Shown piece after piece: positions 6,594 through 15,597 of a stretch of DNA of 64,000 nt. Positions within the stretch are counted from its first letter, which is position 1. Each line of letters starts with the position of its first letter. The DNA is from Streptomyces eurythermus. GTDB taxonomy: Bacteria > Actinomycetota > Actinomycetes > Streptomycetales > Streptomycetaceae. Location: contig NZ_BMSK01000024.1 of NCBI RefSeq assembly GCF_014649115.1, positions 1 through 64,000 of the forward strand, read 5' to 3'. Position numbers and translations under genes: made by a program. Under the pieces are notes generated by a model, which saw only the letters and a program-made list of their open reading frames with translations, ran no database searches and was not told where the DNA came from.

Positions 6594-9038
6594 GTGACCA
6601 CACCCGGGTCCCTCGGAGCAGGGTCCATCGAAGGCAGGATCGCCGAGGAACTCGGCGTACGGGAGCGGCAGGTCAAGGCCGCGGTGGAGCTGCTGGACAG
6701 CGGCTCGACGGTGCCCTTCATCGCGCGCTACCGCAAGGAAGCGACCGAGATGCTCGACGACGCGCAGCTGCGCACGATCGAGGAGCGGCTGCGCTATCTG
6801 CGGGAGCTGGAGGACCGGCGGAGGGCGATCCTGGAGTCGGTGCGGGAGCAGGGCAAACTCACCGAGGAGCTCGAGGCGCGGATCCGCGGCGCCGAGACCA
6901 AGGCGCGGCTGGAGGACATCTACCTGCCGTACAAGCCCAAGCGGCGCACCAAGGCGCAGATCGCGCGCGAGGCGGGTCTGGAGCCGCTCGCGGACGGGCT
7001 GCTGGCCGATCCGACGGTGGAACCGCAGGCCGCGGCCGCCGCGTTCGTGGACGCCGGCAAGGGCGTGGCCGAACCGCAGGCCGCGCTGGAGGGGGCCCGG
7101 GCGATCCTGACCGAGCGGTTCGCCGAGGACGCCGACCTGATCGGCGAGTTGCGCGAGCGCATGTGGGTGCGCGGGCGGCTCGCCGCGAAGGTGCGCGAGG
7201 GCAAGGAGGAGGCGGGCGCCAAGTTCGCCGACTACTTCGACTTCGCCGAGCCGTTCACCGAGCTGCCCTCGCACCGGATCCTGGCGATGCTGCGCGGGGA
7301 GAAGGAGGAGGTCCTGGACCTCGTCCTGGAGCCGGAGGAGCCCACCGAGGGACCGTCGTCGTACGAGGGCGTCATCGCATCCCGGTTCGGGATCGCCGAC
7401 CGGGGCCGCCCGGCCGACAAGTGGCTGACGGACACGGTCCGCTGGGCCTGGCGCACCCGCGTCCTGGTGCACCTCGGCATCGATCTGCGCCTGAGGCTGC
7501 GCACGGCCGCCGAGGACGAGGCGGTGAACGTGTTCGCGGCGAACCTTCGGGACCTGCTGCTGGCGGCCCCCGCCGGCACCCGCGCCACGCTCGGCCTCGA
7601 CCCGGGGTTCCGTACGGGGGTGAAGGTCGCCGTGGTCGACGCCACCGGCAAGGTCGTCGCCACGGACGTGATCCACCCGCACGTTCCGGCCAACAAGTGG
7701 GACCAGGCGATCGCCACGCTGGCGCGGCTGGCGAAGGAGCACGCGGTCGAGCTGATCGCGATCGGCAACGGCACGGCGTCCCGCGAGACCGACAGGCTCG
7801 CCGGTGAACTCATCGCGAAACACCCGGAGCTGAACCTCACCAAGGTGATGGTGTCCGAGGCGGGCGCGTCGGTGTACTCCGCGTCGCAGTACGCCTCGCG
7901 GGAGCTGCCGGACCTGGACGTGTCGCTGCGGGGCGCGGTGTCCATCGCGCGGCGGTTGCAGGACCCGCTGGCCGAGCTGGTGAAGATCGACCCGAAGTCC
8001 ATCGGGGTCGGCCAGTACCAGCACGATCTGTCCGAGGTGAAGCTGTCCCGCTCGCTGGACGCGGTCGTCGAGGACTGTGTGAACGGCGTCGGCGTGGACG
8101 TCAACACCGCGTCCGTGCCGCTGCTGTCGCGCGTGTCGGGCATCTCCGCCGGGCTGGCCGAGAACATCGTGGCGCACCGGGACGCCAACGGCCCCTTCAC
8201 CTCCCGCGCGGAGCTGAAGAAGGTGGCGCGGCTCGGCCCGAAGGCGTACGAGCAGTGCGCGGGCTTCCTGCGCATCCGGGGCGGCACGGACCCGCTGGAC
8301 GCCTCCAGCGTGCACCCGGAGGCCTACCCGGTGGTGCGCCGCATGGTGAAGACCACGGGCCAGGAGGTGGCGTCCCTCGTCGGCAACACGGGGGTGCTGC
8401 GCTCGCTGCGGCCGGCCGACTTCGTGGACGACACCTTCGGTCTGCCGACCGTCACCGACATCCTGAAGGAGCTGGAGAAGCCGGGCCGCGACCCGCGTCC
8501 CGCCTTCAGGACGGCCACCTTCAAGGAGGGCGTGGAGAAGATCTCCGACCTGGCCGCCGGGATGGTCCTGGAGGGCGTGGTGACGAACGTGGCGGCGTTC
8601 GGCGCGTTCGTGGACGTCGGCGTCCACCAGGACGGCCTGGTGCATGTGTCGGCGATGTCCAAGTCGTTCGTGAAGGACCCGCGCGATGTCGTCAAGCCCG
8701 GTGACATCGTCAAGGTGAAGGTCCTCGACGTGGACATCCCGCGCAAGCGGATCGCCCTGACGCTGCGGCTGGACGACGAGGCGGCCCCGCAGGGGCAGGG
8801 CGGCGGCCGGCCGCAGCGCGGCGGTGCCCGCCCGCCCCAGCAGCGGCAGGGCGGCGGCCAGGGACAGGAGCAGCGGCAGGGTGGCGGCGGCCAGGGCCGG
8901 CGGCAGGGCGGTGGCCAGGGGCAGCGGCAGGGCCGGGGCGGTGGCGACCGCGGCGGGCGCCAGGCCCCGGCGCCCGCCAACAGCGCGATGGCGGACGCCC
9001 TGCGCCGCGCGGGGCTGCTGGACCAGAAGAAGCGCTGA
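6594..9038 (+). CDS. tex: Tex-family transcription accessory protein with Gly/Gln-rich tail
   Basis: 814-residue cytoplasmic nucleic-acid-binding protein. Order of domains: N-terminal helical Tex domain with VPFIARYRKEATE (about 40-52), YqgF/RNase-H-like domain starting at GLDPGFRTGVKVAVVD (about 340), helix-hairpin-helix region with NTASVPLLSRVSGI and LKKVARLGPKAYEQCAGFLRI, and a C-terminal S1 RNA-binding domain (GMVLEGVVTNVAAFGAFVDV ... KVLDVDIPRKRIALT). After it comes a low-complexity Gly-Gln-Arg tail of about 60 residues, probably disordered. The start is GTG 6594, 11 nt after GGAGAAGG, though an in-frame extension to 6534 is open. Tex is a general transcription factor; its exact role here is inferred from the family. 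Confidence 0.93.
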   Translation: MTTPGSLGAGSIEGRIAEELGVRERQVKAAVELLDSGSTVPFIARYRKEATEMLDDAQLRTIEERLRYLRELEDRRRAILESVREQGKLTEELEARIRGAETKARLEDIYLPYKPKRRTKAQIAREAGLEPLADGLLADPTVEPQAAAAAFVDAGKGVAEPQAALEGARAILTERFAEDADLIGELRERMWVRGRLAAKVREGKEEAGAKFADYFDFAEPFTELPSHRILAMLRGEKEEVLDLVLEPEEPTEGPSSYEGVIASRFGIADRGRPADKWLTDTVRWAWRTRVLVHLGIDLRLRLRTAAEDEAVNVFAANLRDLLLAAPAGTRATLGLDPGFRTGVKVAVVDATGKVVATDVIHPHVPANKWDQAIATLARLAKEHAVELIAIGNGTASRETDRLAGELIAKHPELNLTKVMVSEAGASVYSASQYASRELPDLDVSLRGAVSIARRLQDPLAELVKIDPKSIGVGQYQHDLSEVKLSRSLDAVVEDCVNGVGVDVNTASVPLLSRVSGISAGLAENIVAHRDANGPFTSRAELKKVARLGPKAYEQCAGFLRIRGGTDPLDASSVHPEAYPVVRRMVKTTGQEVASLVGNTGVLRSLRPADFVDDTFGLPTVTDILKELEKPGRDPRPAFRTATFKEGVEKISDLAAGMVLEGVVTNVAAFGAFVDVGVHQDGLVHVSAMSKSFVKDPRDVVKPGDIVKVKVLDVDIPRKRIALTLRLDDEAAPQGQGGGRPQRGGARPPQQRQGGGQGQEQRQGGGGQGRRQGGGQGQRQGRGGGDRGGRQAPAPANSAMADALRRAGLLDQKKR

Positions 9039-9046
9039 CGCGACGG

Positions 9047-9083
9047 GTCCGGGGCCGGGCGGTGCCTTCGCCCGGCCCCGGAC
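9047..9083 (+). terminator. Intrinsic terminator-like hairpin after tex
   Basis: A perfect 15-bp stem (GTCCGGGGCCGGGCG at 9047-9061 and its complement at 9069-9083) with a 7-nt loop begins 8 bp after the tex stop. As is usual in Streptomyces there is no long T-tract. Confidence 0.75.
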
Positions 9084-9088
9084 AACCC

Positions 9089-9117
9089 CTGGACAAGGAT
9101 CACCTGATCGTCAGACT
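9089..9117 (+). promoter_or_regulatory. Promoter of the DinB-like gene
   Basis: TGGACA (9089-9094) and CAGACT (9112-9117) are separated by 17 bp. The -10 hexamer ends 6 nt before the ATG at 9124 and no ribosome-binding site is seen, so the mRNA is probably leaderless. Confidence 0.45.
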
Positions 9118-9123
9118 CGTCCC

Positions 9124-9699
9124 ATGACAGGATCAGATCCCAAAGCCGACCTTCAGGTGTATCTCCAGGACGCGCGTGACGTGCTGCTGTGGAAGCTCGA
9201 CGGCCTCGCGGAGTACGACATCCGGCGCCCGCTGACGCCCACCGGCACCAATCTGCTGGGCCTGGTCAAGCATCTGGCGGGTGCCGAGGCCCTGTACTTC
9301 GGCGCGGCCTTCGGCCGGCCCTTCGCCGGTACGCCCCTGTGGGTGACGGGTGACGCCGAGCCGGACTCGGACCTGTGGGCGCGGGCCGACGAGACCCGCG
9401 AGGAGATCGTCGAGCGGTACCGGCGGGCCTGCGCGCACGCGGACGAGACCATCGCGGCGCTCCCCCTGGACGCTGTCGGCCGGGTGCCGGGCGCGCCCGG
9501 GGAGATCACGCTGCACCGGACGCTGACCCACATGGTCGCCGAGACCCAGCGGCACGCCGGGCACGCCGACATCGTGCGCGAGCTGATCGACGGCGTCGTG
9601 GGCCAGCGGTCGGACGGCCTCAACGTCGCGCCCCACGACCCGGACCACTACGGCCGGGTCGCACGGGCGGCGAAGGAGGCCGCCCCGGACGGGAGTTAA
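9124..9699 (+). CDS. DinB-family (DUF664-like) putative metal-dependent enzyme
   Basis: 191-residue four-helix-bundle protein. Three histidines at the expected metal site are visible: LVKHLAGAE (about residue 51) and HMVAETQRHAGHADIVREL (about 139-157). Members of this superfamily in actinobacteria include mycothiol-dependent transferases, but sequence alone does not identify the substrate. Its TAA stop is shared with the stop of the convergent ABC-F gene: both read TAA from the same TTAA, overlapping by four bases. Confidence 0.85.
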   Translation: MTGSDPKADLQVYLQDARDVLLWKLDGLAEYDIRRPLTPTGTNLLGLVKHLAGAEALYFGAAFGRPFAGTPLWVTGDAEPDSDLWARADETREEIVERYRRACAHADETIAALPLDAVGRVPGAPGEITLHRTLTHMVAETQRHAGHADIVRELIDGVVGQRSDGLNVAPHDPDHYGRVARAAKEAAPDGS

Positions 9700-11333
9700 C
9701 GCTCCGTCACCTTGCCGTCGGCCACCTCCAGGCGCCGGGTCACCCGGACCGCGTCCAGCATGCGCCGGTCGTGGGTGACCAGCAGCAGGGTGCCCTCGTA
9801 GGAGTCGAGGGCCGACTCCAGCTGCTCGATGGCGGGCAGGTCCAGGTGGTTCGTCGGCTCGTCGAGGACCAGCAGGTTGACTCCCCGGCCCTGGAGCAGG
9901 GCGAGGGCGGCGCGGGTGCGTTCGCCCGGGGAGAGGGTCTCGGCGGGCCGCAGGACGTGGTCGGACTTCAGGCCGAACTTCGCCAGCAGGGTGCGGACCT
10001 CGACCGGCTCGGTGTCGGGGACGTCCGCGCGGAACGCGTCCAGCAGGGTTTCGGGGCCGTGGAACAGCCGCCGGGCCTGGTCGACCTCGCCGACCAGCAC
10101 ACCGGAGCCGAGGGCCGCGTGCCCGGAGTCCAGCGGGATCCGCCCCAGCAGGGCGCCGAGCAGGGTGGACTTGCCGGCGCCGTTGGCGCCCGTCACCGCG
10201 ATCCGGTCGGCCCAGTCGACCTGGAGCGACACCGGTCCGAAGGTGAAGCCGGCGCGCCGCACCTCGGCGTCCCGCAGGGTCGCCACGACCGCGCCCGACC
10301 GCGGGGCGGAGGCGATCTCCATGTGCAGCTCCCACTCCTTGCGGGGCTCCTCGACCACCTCCAGGCGTTCGATCATGCGCTGGGTCTGGCGGGCCTTGGC
10401 CGCCTGCTTCTCGCTGGCCTCGCTGCGGAACTTGCGGCCGATCTTGTCGTTGTCGCCCGCCTTGCGGCGCGCGTTCTTCACGCCCTTGTCCATCCAGGAC
10501 CGCTGCGTCTGGGCACGGTCCTGGAGGGCGGCCTTCTTGTCGGCGTACTCCTCGTACTCGTCGCGGGCGTGCCGGCGGGCCACCTCGCGCTCCTCCAGGT
10601 AGGCCGCGTAGCCGCCGCCGTAGAGGTTGATCTGCCGCTGGGCGAGGTCGAGTTCGAGGACCTTGGTGACCGTGCGGGTGAGGAACTCGCGGTCGTGGCT
10701 GACGACGACCGTGCCCGCGCGCAGCCCGGTGACGAACCGTTCCAGACGCTCCAGGCCGTCCAGGTCGAGGTCGTTGGTGGGCTCGTCCAGGAGGAAGACG
10801 TCGTAGCGGGACAGCAGCAGGGAGGCGAGGCCGGCACGGGCCGCCTGGCCGCCGGACAGGGCGGTCATCGGCTGGTCCAGGTCCACCGCCAGGCCGAGCG
10901 AGTCGACGACCTCCTCCGCGCGTTCGTCCAGGTCCGCGCCGCCGAGGCCGAGCCAGCGCTCCAGGGCGGTGGCGTAGGCGTCGTCGGCGCCGGGCGCGCC
11001 GTCGACCAGCGCCTGGGTGGCCTCGTCCATGGCCCGCTGGGCGGCGGTGACACCGGTGCGGCGGGCGAGGAACTCCCGGACGGTCTCGCCGGGCCGGCGC
11101 TCCGCCTCCTGCGGCAGGTGGCCGACGGTCGCGGCCGGCGGGGACAGCCTCAGTTCGCCCTGCTCGGGCGGGGTGAGTCCGGCGAGCATCCGCAGCAGGG
11201 TGGACTTGCCCGCGCCGTTGGCGCCGACCAGCCCGATCACGTCGCCGGGCGCGACGACCAGGTCGAGCCCGGAGAACAGGGGCCGGTCGCCGTGTCCGGC
11301 GGCGAGGTTCTTGGCAACGAGGGTGGCAGTCAT
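9696..11333 (-). CDS. ABC-F family ATP-binding protein
   Basis: 545-residue soluble protein with two ATP-binding cassettes and no membrane segments. Each cassette shows a Walker A (GANGAGKST, about residues 37 and 348), a signature (LSGGQAARA and LSPGERTRA) and a Walker B (LLDEPTNDLD and LDEPTNHLD). The charged linker between them (about 240-310) contains the long basic helical stretch expected to reach into the ribosome. ABC-F proteins act on ribosomes as translation factors or antibiotic-protection factors; which applies here is not evident. The ATG at 11333 is the first codon before the cassette. It is single and convergent with the DinB gene. Confidence 0.92.
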   Translation of the reverse strand: MTATLVAKNLAAGHGDRPLFSGLDLVVAPGDVIGLVGANGAGKSTLLRMLAGLTPPEQGELRLSPPAATVGHLPQEAERRPGETVREFLARRTGVTAAQRAMDEATQALVDGAPGADDAYATALERWLGLGGADLDERAEEVVDSLGLAVDLDQPMTALSGGQAARAGLASLLLSRYDVFLLDEPTNDLDLDGLERLERFVTGLRAGTVVVSHDREFLTRTVTKVLELDLAQRQINLYGGGYAAYLEEREVARRHARDEYEEYADKKAALQDRAQTQRSWMDKGVKNARRKAGDNDKIGRKFRSEASEKQAAKARQTQRMIERLEVVEEPRKEWELHMEIASAPRSGAVVATLRDAEVRRAGFTFGPVSLQVDWADRIAVTGANGAGKSTLLGALLGRIPLDSGHAALGSGVLVGEVDQARRLFHGPETLLDAFRADVPDTEPVEVRTLLAKFGLKSDHVLRPAETLSPGERTRAALALLQGRGVNLLVLDEPTNHLDLPAIEQLESALDSYEGTLLLVTHDRRMLDAVRVTRRLEVADGKVTER

Positions 11334-11457
11334 CAGGACGCCGATCCTAACGGCGCCCCGCGCCGGCCCCGGCCACGTGCGCGGCCGGTCACCGGGGCCG
11401 GGGGCACGGTCCGCCCCCGGTCTGCCGGGTGGGCCGTACGGGGCCTATCGTCCTGGC

Positions 11458-12396
11458 GTGGACACTGAGCCGAGGGACGAAGTGATCGTGGTCGGGGGCG
11501 GGGTCGCCGGGCTGACGACGGCCGTGCTGCTGGCCGAGTCGGGGCGACGGGTACGGGTGTGGGCGCGGGAGCCGGCCGAGCGGACCACCTCGGCGGTCGC
11601 CGGCGGCCTGTGGTGGCCGTACCGCATCGAACCCGAGCCGCTGGTCGGGGCGTGGGCCCTTACGTCCCTGCGCGTGTACCAGGAGCTGGCGGCGCGCCCG
11701 GAGGAGACCGGGGTGCGCCTGGTCGACGGCGTCCACCACGGGGCGCACCTCGCGGAGCTGGGCGGCTGGGCGGGCCGGGTGCCGGGGCTGCGGGCGGTGG
11801 CCGGGGGGCTGGCGGCGCGGCTGCCGGTGGCCGACATGCCGGTGCACCTGGCGTGGCTGCGGCGGCGGCTGGAGCGGGCGGCCGGCACGGTGGAACTCCG
11901 CGAGGTGACCGACCTCGCGGCCGTGCCCGCCGCCGTGGTGGTCAACTGCGCGGGGCTCGGGGCCCGTTCCCTGGTTCCGGACCCATCGGTGCGTCCGGTG
12001 CGCGGGCAGCTGGTCGTGGTGGAGAACCCGGGCGTCACTGAGTGGTTCACCACCGTCGACGACTCCTCGGCCGCGTCCACGTATGTCATCCCGCAGCCCG
12101 GCCGGCTCCTGCTGGGCGGCACGGCCGAGGAGGACGACTGGAACCTGGAGCCGGACCCCGGCACCGCCGCGTCGATCGTCGCCCGCTGCGCGTCGGTCCG
12201 GCCCGAGATCGCCGGCGCCCGGATCCTCGCCCACCGAGTGGGCCTGCGCCCGGCCCGCACGGCGGTACGCCTGGAACGACAGCTCCTGCCGGACGGACGC
12301 GTCCTGGTCCACAACTACGGCCACGGCGGCGCGGGCGTCACGGTGGCATGGGGCTGCGCCCGCGAGGCGGCCCGCCTGACATCCCCGACACCTTGA
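11458..12396 (+). CDS. FAD-dependent D-amino-acid oxidase
   Basis: 312-residue flavoprotein. The N-terminal dinucleotide-binding motif is VIVVGGGVAGLTTAVLLAESG (from residue 9). Family features follow in order: AGGLWWPYRIEP, VVNCAGLGARSL, VRPVRGQLVVVENP, GLRPARTAVRLE and the C-terminal VHNYGHGGAGVTVAWG that closes the flavin site. This order is that of D-amino-acid oxidase, which deaminates D-amino acids to keto acids with H2O2 release. GTG 11458 is the start; TATCGT (11446-11451) lies 6 nt upstream and there is no ribosome-binding site, so it is likely leaderless. Confidence 0.92.
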   Translation: MDTEPRDEVIVVGGGVAGLTTAVLLAESGRRVRVWAREPAERTTSAVAGGLWWPYRIEPEPLVGAWALTSLRVYQELAARPEETGVRLVDGVHHGAHLAELGGWAGRVPGLRAVAGGLAARLPVADMPVHLAWLRRRLERAAGTVELREVTDLAAVPAAVVVNCAGLGARSLVPDPSVRPVRGQLVVVENPGVTEWFTTVDDSSAASTYVIPQPGRLLLGGTAEEDDWNLEPDPGTAASIVARCASVRPEIAGARILAHRVGLRPARTAVRLERQLLPDGRVLVHNYGHGGAGVTVAWGCAREAARLTSPTP

Positions 12397-12572
12397 TCCC
12401 CCGCTACGGCCAGCGGGCAGGGCGCGTCGCCGAGCGCCCGGGGTGAGCGGCCGGGCCGGGACGGGGCCCGGCGCTCCGGCCCGCCGACCGGGCGTGGACG
12501 TGGCCCGGCGGCCGGGCAGGGCGAAAGCCGGGGCCGGCGGTTCGGCAGGGCGGCCGGCGGAGGCGGGACGGT

Positions 12573-13330
12573 GGCCCGGCTGAGCGGCTGGCGTGAGCGG
12601 GGACCGGCGGCCCGGCGAGCGGCTGAGCGTAAGCCGGGGTCGGCGGCGAGGCTGGGCGGCTGGCGTGAGCGGGGACCCGCGGCCCGGCAAGCGGCTGGGC
12701 TAAGCCGGGGCCGGCGGTGCGGTGGGCGTAAGCCCGGGCCGGCGGCGAGGCTGGGCGACTGGCGGAGGCGGGGGCTGGTGGCCCGGCTGAGCGGCCGGCG
12801 TGAGCGGGGGCCGGCGGCCCGGCGAGCAGCTGAGCGTAAGCCGGGGCCGGCGGTGCGGTGGGCGTAAGCCCGGGCCGGCGGCGAGGCAGGGCGACTGGCG
12901 GAGGCGGGGGCTGGTGGCCCGGCTGAGCGGCCGGCGTGAGCGGGGACCGGCGGCCCGGCGAGCGGCTGGGCGTAAGCCGGGGCCGGCGGTGCGGTGGGCG
13001 TAAGCCCGGGCCGGCGGCGAGACAGGGCGGCCGGCGGAAGCGGGGGCTGGTGGCCCGGCTGAGCGGCCGGCGTGAGCGGGGACCGGCGGCCCGGCGAGCG
13101 GCTGGGCGTAAGCCGATGTCGGCGGTGCGGTGGGCGTAAGCCGGGGCCGGCGGCGAGGCTGGGCGGCTGGCAGAGGAGGGGAGCGGTGGCCCGGCTGAGC
13201 GGCTGGGCTTAAGGCGGGCCGGCGGTTCGGCTGGGCGCTAGCGGGGCCCGGCGGTCCGGCTGAGCGCAAGCCGAGGTCGGCGGGTTCGGCCGAGCGGGAA
13301 CGGGGCCGGCGTTTCGGCCGAGCCGGGCGG
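12573..13330. repeat. 136-bp tandem repeat array
   Basis: The marker CCGGCGGTGCGGTGGGCG (first base C or T) occurs at 12711, 12847, 12983 and 13119, and the marker GGCCCGGCTGAGCGG at 12780, 12916, 13052 and 13188: spacing is exactly 136 bp each time. Neighbouring units differ by a few substitutions, and the edges (12573-12710 and 13255-13330) hold more diverged partial units with internal 70-bp periodicity. The units contain short repeated GGCCGGCGG and GCGTAAGCC elements and could form extensive hairpins. Confidence 0.9.
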
Positions 13331-13337
13331 TGACTCC

Positions 13338-13362
13338 TCAGGGGCGCGGGGAACTGCGCGCC
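13338..13362. repeat. Streptomyces-type dispersed GCGCGGGGAACTGCGCG motif
   Basis: The sequence around GGGGCGCGGGGAACTGCGCG (13341-13360) folds as a GCGC...GCGC hairpin. From memory this element is scattered between genes in many Streptomyces genomes; the copy number in this genome cannot be checked from one window. Confidence 0.55.
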
Positions 13363-13472
13363 CAGCCCGGGACCACCCGCGGCCGAACACGATGACCAGC
13401 CGCCCCACCCCACAGCCACCCTCAGCCGAACACGACAACCAGCCGCCCCGCCCCCTTCCGCTCCCCGGACCG

Positions 13473-15419
13473 TCAGTCGAGCGGCAGGTGCCGGTCGGCC
13501 CGCGGCGCTCCCACCCCCTCCAGCACCGTCGGCGCGGGAGCCGCCGTCCCACCGGACGTGGCCCGGGCGAACGCCCCCGCCCCGCCCACCAGCGGCACAT
13601 TCGCCGTCGTACGGGACAGGTCCACGGTGAGCGTCGGCCGGGTGGACGGCGGTTCGAGGAGGTCCTTGTCCGTGCCCGCGATGATGAGCGCCAGCCGGTG
13701 CCCGGCGGGGACGACGTGGTCGGTGGCGCCCAGCCGGAGGGTCATCGTGTAGGCCTTGCCCGGGGTGAGCGGGACGCCCTTCGCCGCCGAGGCGTGGTGT
13801 CCGAGGTCGGCCCAGCCCCGGCTGACCACCGTGTAGTCGACGGCCGCGGTCCGGGCCCGGGTCTCCTTGTAGCAGGCGCTGTCCCCGGCCGTGCTCTCCC
13901 CCCAGCAGGTGCGCTCGGCGAGGGTGCTGATGCCCTCGGCGGGGTCGGCGTAGTCGCGGATGGTGTCCGGGCCGATGTCGGCCAGGACGGCGGACAGATG
14001 GGCGGAGGAGGTGGTCGGGGTGGCGGTGACCGTCACCTCGGCGGAGCCGGCCAGCCGGAGCGGGCGGGAGAGCGGCGCGGTGAGGAAACCCGCCTTCTCG
14101 GGCGTGGCCGCGGTGACGTGGGCGGCCCAGTCGGTCTCGCCCAGCCGCGGGTCGTCCGTGAGGACCGCGGTGCCGTGGGCCCGGCGCGGGCCGAGCGCGC
14201 CGACGCCCGCCTGGCGGCCCGGGGCCGGGTGCAGCACGGTGGCGCGGGTGCCGGCCGGGGGCCAGACGCGGGTGGTGACCCACTGGTCGGGGTGGCGTTC
14301 GACGTCGGCCATCGGCTCGCGGTCGACGCCGTTGTCGTAGCCGAGGAGTTCGTGGTCGAACCAGCGGTGCAGGGTGTCCACCCAGGCGCCGCGCCGGAAG
14401 TCGAACGGGTCGACGTGCCCGGTCTGGGACAGCCAGATCTTGCGCCGGACGCCGTTCTGGGCGAGGGCGTCCCACCAGGGGCCGAGGTGCTGGGTGCGGA
14501 CGTTGAGGTCCTGTATGCCGTGCACCGCGAAGACGCTGACCCGGACCTTGGCCGCGTCCTTGACGTAGTCCCGCTCGGTCCACAGCGGGGTCCGGTCGCC
14601 GTTGCGCGGGCTGCCCTCGGCCAGCCTGCGCTGTACGGCCGCGCAGTGGGCGCGCGCGCCGGCGCTCTCGACGTGGTCGGCGAGTTGGTCGGGGCCGCCG
14701 TCGTACAGGGGGGCGCCCTGGGCGAAGTAGTAGTCGTACCAGGAGGAGATGGCGCTGATCGGGACGATGGTCTTCAGACCCTTGACGCCGGTGGCGGCGA
14801 CACCGTTGGCGATGGTGCCGTCCCAGCTCTTGCCGATCATGCCGGTGCGGCCGTTCGTCCAGCCGGCCCGCACCGGGGTGCCGCCGGTGCGGCTGGTGTA
14901 GGCCTTGGCGCGGCCGTTCAGCCAGTCGATCACGGCCTTCGCGGAGCCGATGTCGGAGGGGCCGCCGATGTCCACGCAGCCGTCGGAGCGGTTGGTGCCG
15001 GCGAGGTCGACGCCGACGAAGGCGTAGCCGCGCGGTACGAAGAAATTGTCGTAGAACAGCGGCATTTGGACGACGTGGCCCTGGGCGTCGTACGTCTTGA
15101 GCTGGCTCTCGTTGCCCCGCCCGCAGCAGGAGTAGTACGGGCTCGCGTCCATGATGACCGGCACCTTGCGGCCCTGCCGGGCGGGTTCGGCGGGCCGGAC
15201 GATGTCGGCGGCGACGCGGTCGTGCTTGCCGTCGCCGTCCTCGTCGAGCCCGGTGTCGACCCATACGGACTCGCGGATCGCCTGGGCGTAGGAGTAGACG
15301 GGGGTGCTCTCCCGGGGCGCGGGCCGGGCGCCGGCCGGGGTGGGGAGGAGGGCCGTCAGGGTGACGACGGCGGCGGTGACGAGCGTTCTCCGGATCGCGG
15401 AGCGCGTGCGTGTCGGCAT
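13473..15419 (-). CDS. Secreted X-prolyl dipeptidyl aminopeptidase (S15/CocE-type hydrolase)
   Basis: 648 residues with an N-terminal signal peptide (basic RTRSAIRRT, hydrophobic LVTAAVVTLTALLP, cleavage near PAGARP). The alpha/beta-hydrolase core carries the nucleophile elbow GKSWDGT (S198), which is the S15 X-Pro peptidase motif; a later GTGA-type segment and HVDPFDFRRGAWVDTLHRWF supply the Asp/His region, followed by a C-terminal jelly-roll (about 420-640). It should cleave X-Pro dipeptides from peptides outside the cell. ATG 15419 follows a TACCGT box by 6 nt with no ribosome-binding site, suggesting a leaderless mRNA. It is divergent from another secreted peptidase. Confidence 0.92.
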   Translation of the reverse strand: MPTRTRSAIRRTLVTAAVVTLTALLPTPAGARPAPRESTPVYSYAQAIRESVWVDTGLDEDGDGKHDRVAADIVRPAEPARQGRKVPVIMDASPYYSCCGRGNESQLKTYDAQGHVVQMPLFYDNFFVPRGYAFVGVDLAGTNRSDGCVDIGGPSDIGSAKAVIDWLNGRAKAYTSRTGGTPVRAGWTNGRTGMIGKSWDGTIANGVAATGVKGLKTIVPISAISSWYDYYFAQGAPLYDGGPDQLADHVESAGARAHCAAVQRRLAEGSPRNGDRTPLWTERDYVKDAAKVRVSVFAVHGIQDLNVRTQHLGPWWDALAQNGVRRKIWLSQTGHVDPFDFRRGAWVDTLHRWFDHELLGYDNGVDREPMADVERHPDQWVTTRVWPPAGTRATVLHPAPGRQAGVGALGPRRAHGTAVLTDDPRLGETDWAAHVTAATPEKAGFLTAPLSRPLRLAGSAEVTVTATPTTSSAHLSAVLADIGPDTIRDYADPAEGISTLAERTCWGESTAGDSACYKETRARTAAVDYTVVSRGWADLGHHASAAKGVPLTPGKAYTMTLRLGATDHVVPAGHRLALIIAGTDKDLLEPPSTRPTLTVDLSRTTANVPLVGGAGAFARATSGGTAAPAPTVLEGVGAPRADRHLPLD

Positions 15420-15597
15420 GGGCGGACGGTACTCCGGTCAACTCCCCTGAAAAAGAGGACCCTCCGGGCACGTGACGGCTGAATGGCGATCATGTGACAG
15501 GGGGTGCCATGGACAGGTCAGGGGACACAGGGAATGAATAGGCTGCGGAACAGAGCCTTTCCGAACGGACCCGTGGTCCTGACGACTTGGAGCTGAC

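Larger units (their letters stand above)
12397..13472. other. 1.08-kb gene-free block between convergent genes
   Basis: No credible gene was found between the D-amino-acid oxidase and the X-Pro peptidase, which are transcribed towards each other. Short frames here only translate the tandem repeat. About 70% of the block (12573-13330) is repeat; 13338-13362 holds a copy of a common Streptomyces intergenic motif; the rest is GC-rich sequence without recognised signals. Confidence 0.75.

Noticed and set aside
6156..8645. 829-codon open frame antisense to tex
   Set aside because: It mirrors the biased codons of tex on the other strand, is Arg/Gly/His-rich without domains, and tex has all its family motifs.
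12571..13139. Rightward frames of 67-98 codons inside the 136-bp repeats
   Set aside because: They only translate the repeat (RRERGPAARRA-like), have no ribosome-binding site and shift frame with each unit because 136 is not a multiple of three.
12573..13330. CRISPR-like array
   Set aside because: Units are long and contiguous with no unique spacers between identical short repeats, and no cas genes are near.
12700..15471. 923-codon leftward frame covering the repeat block and the X-Pro peptidase
   Set aside because: It is an out-of-phase shadow of the peptidase gene extended through stop-free GC-rich repeats; the peptidase frame has a signal peptide and the catalytic motif.
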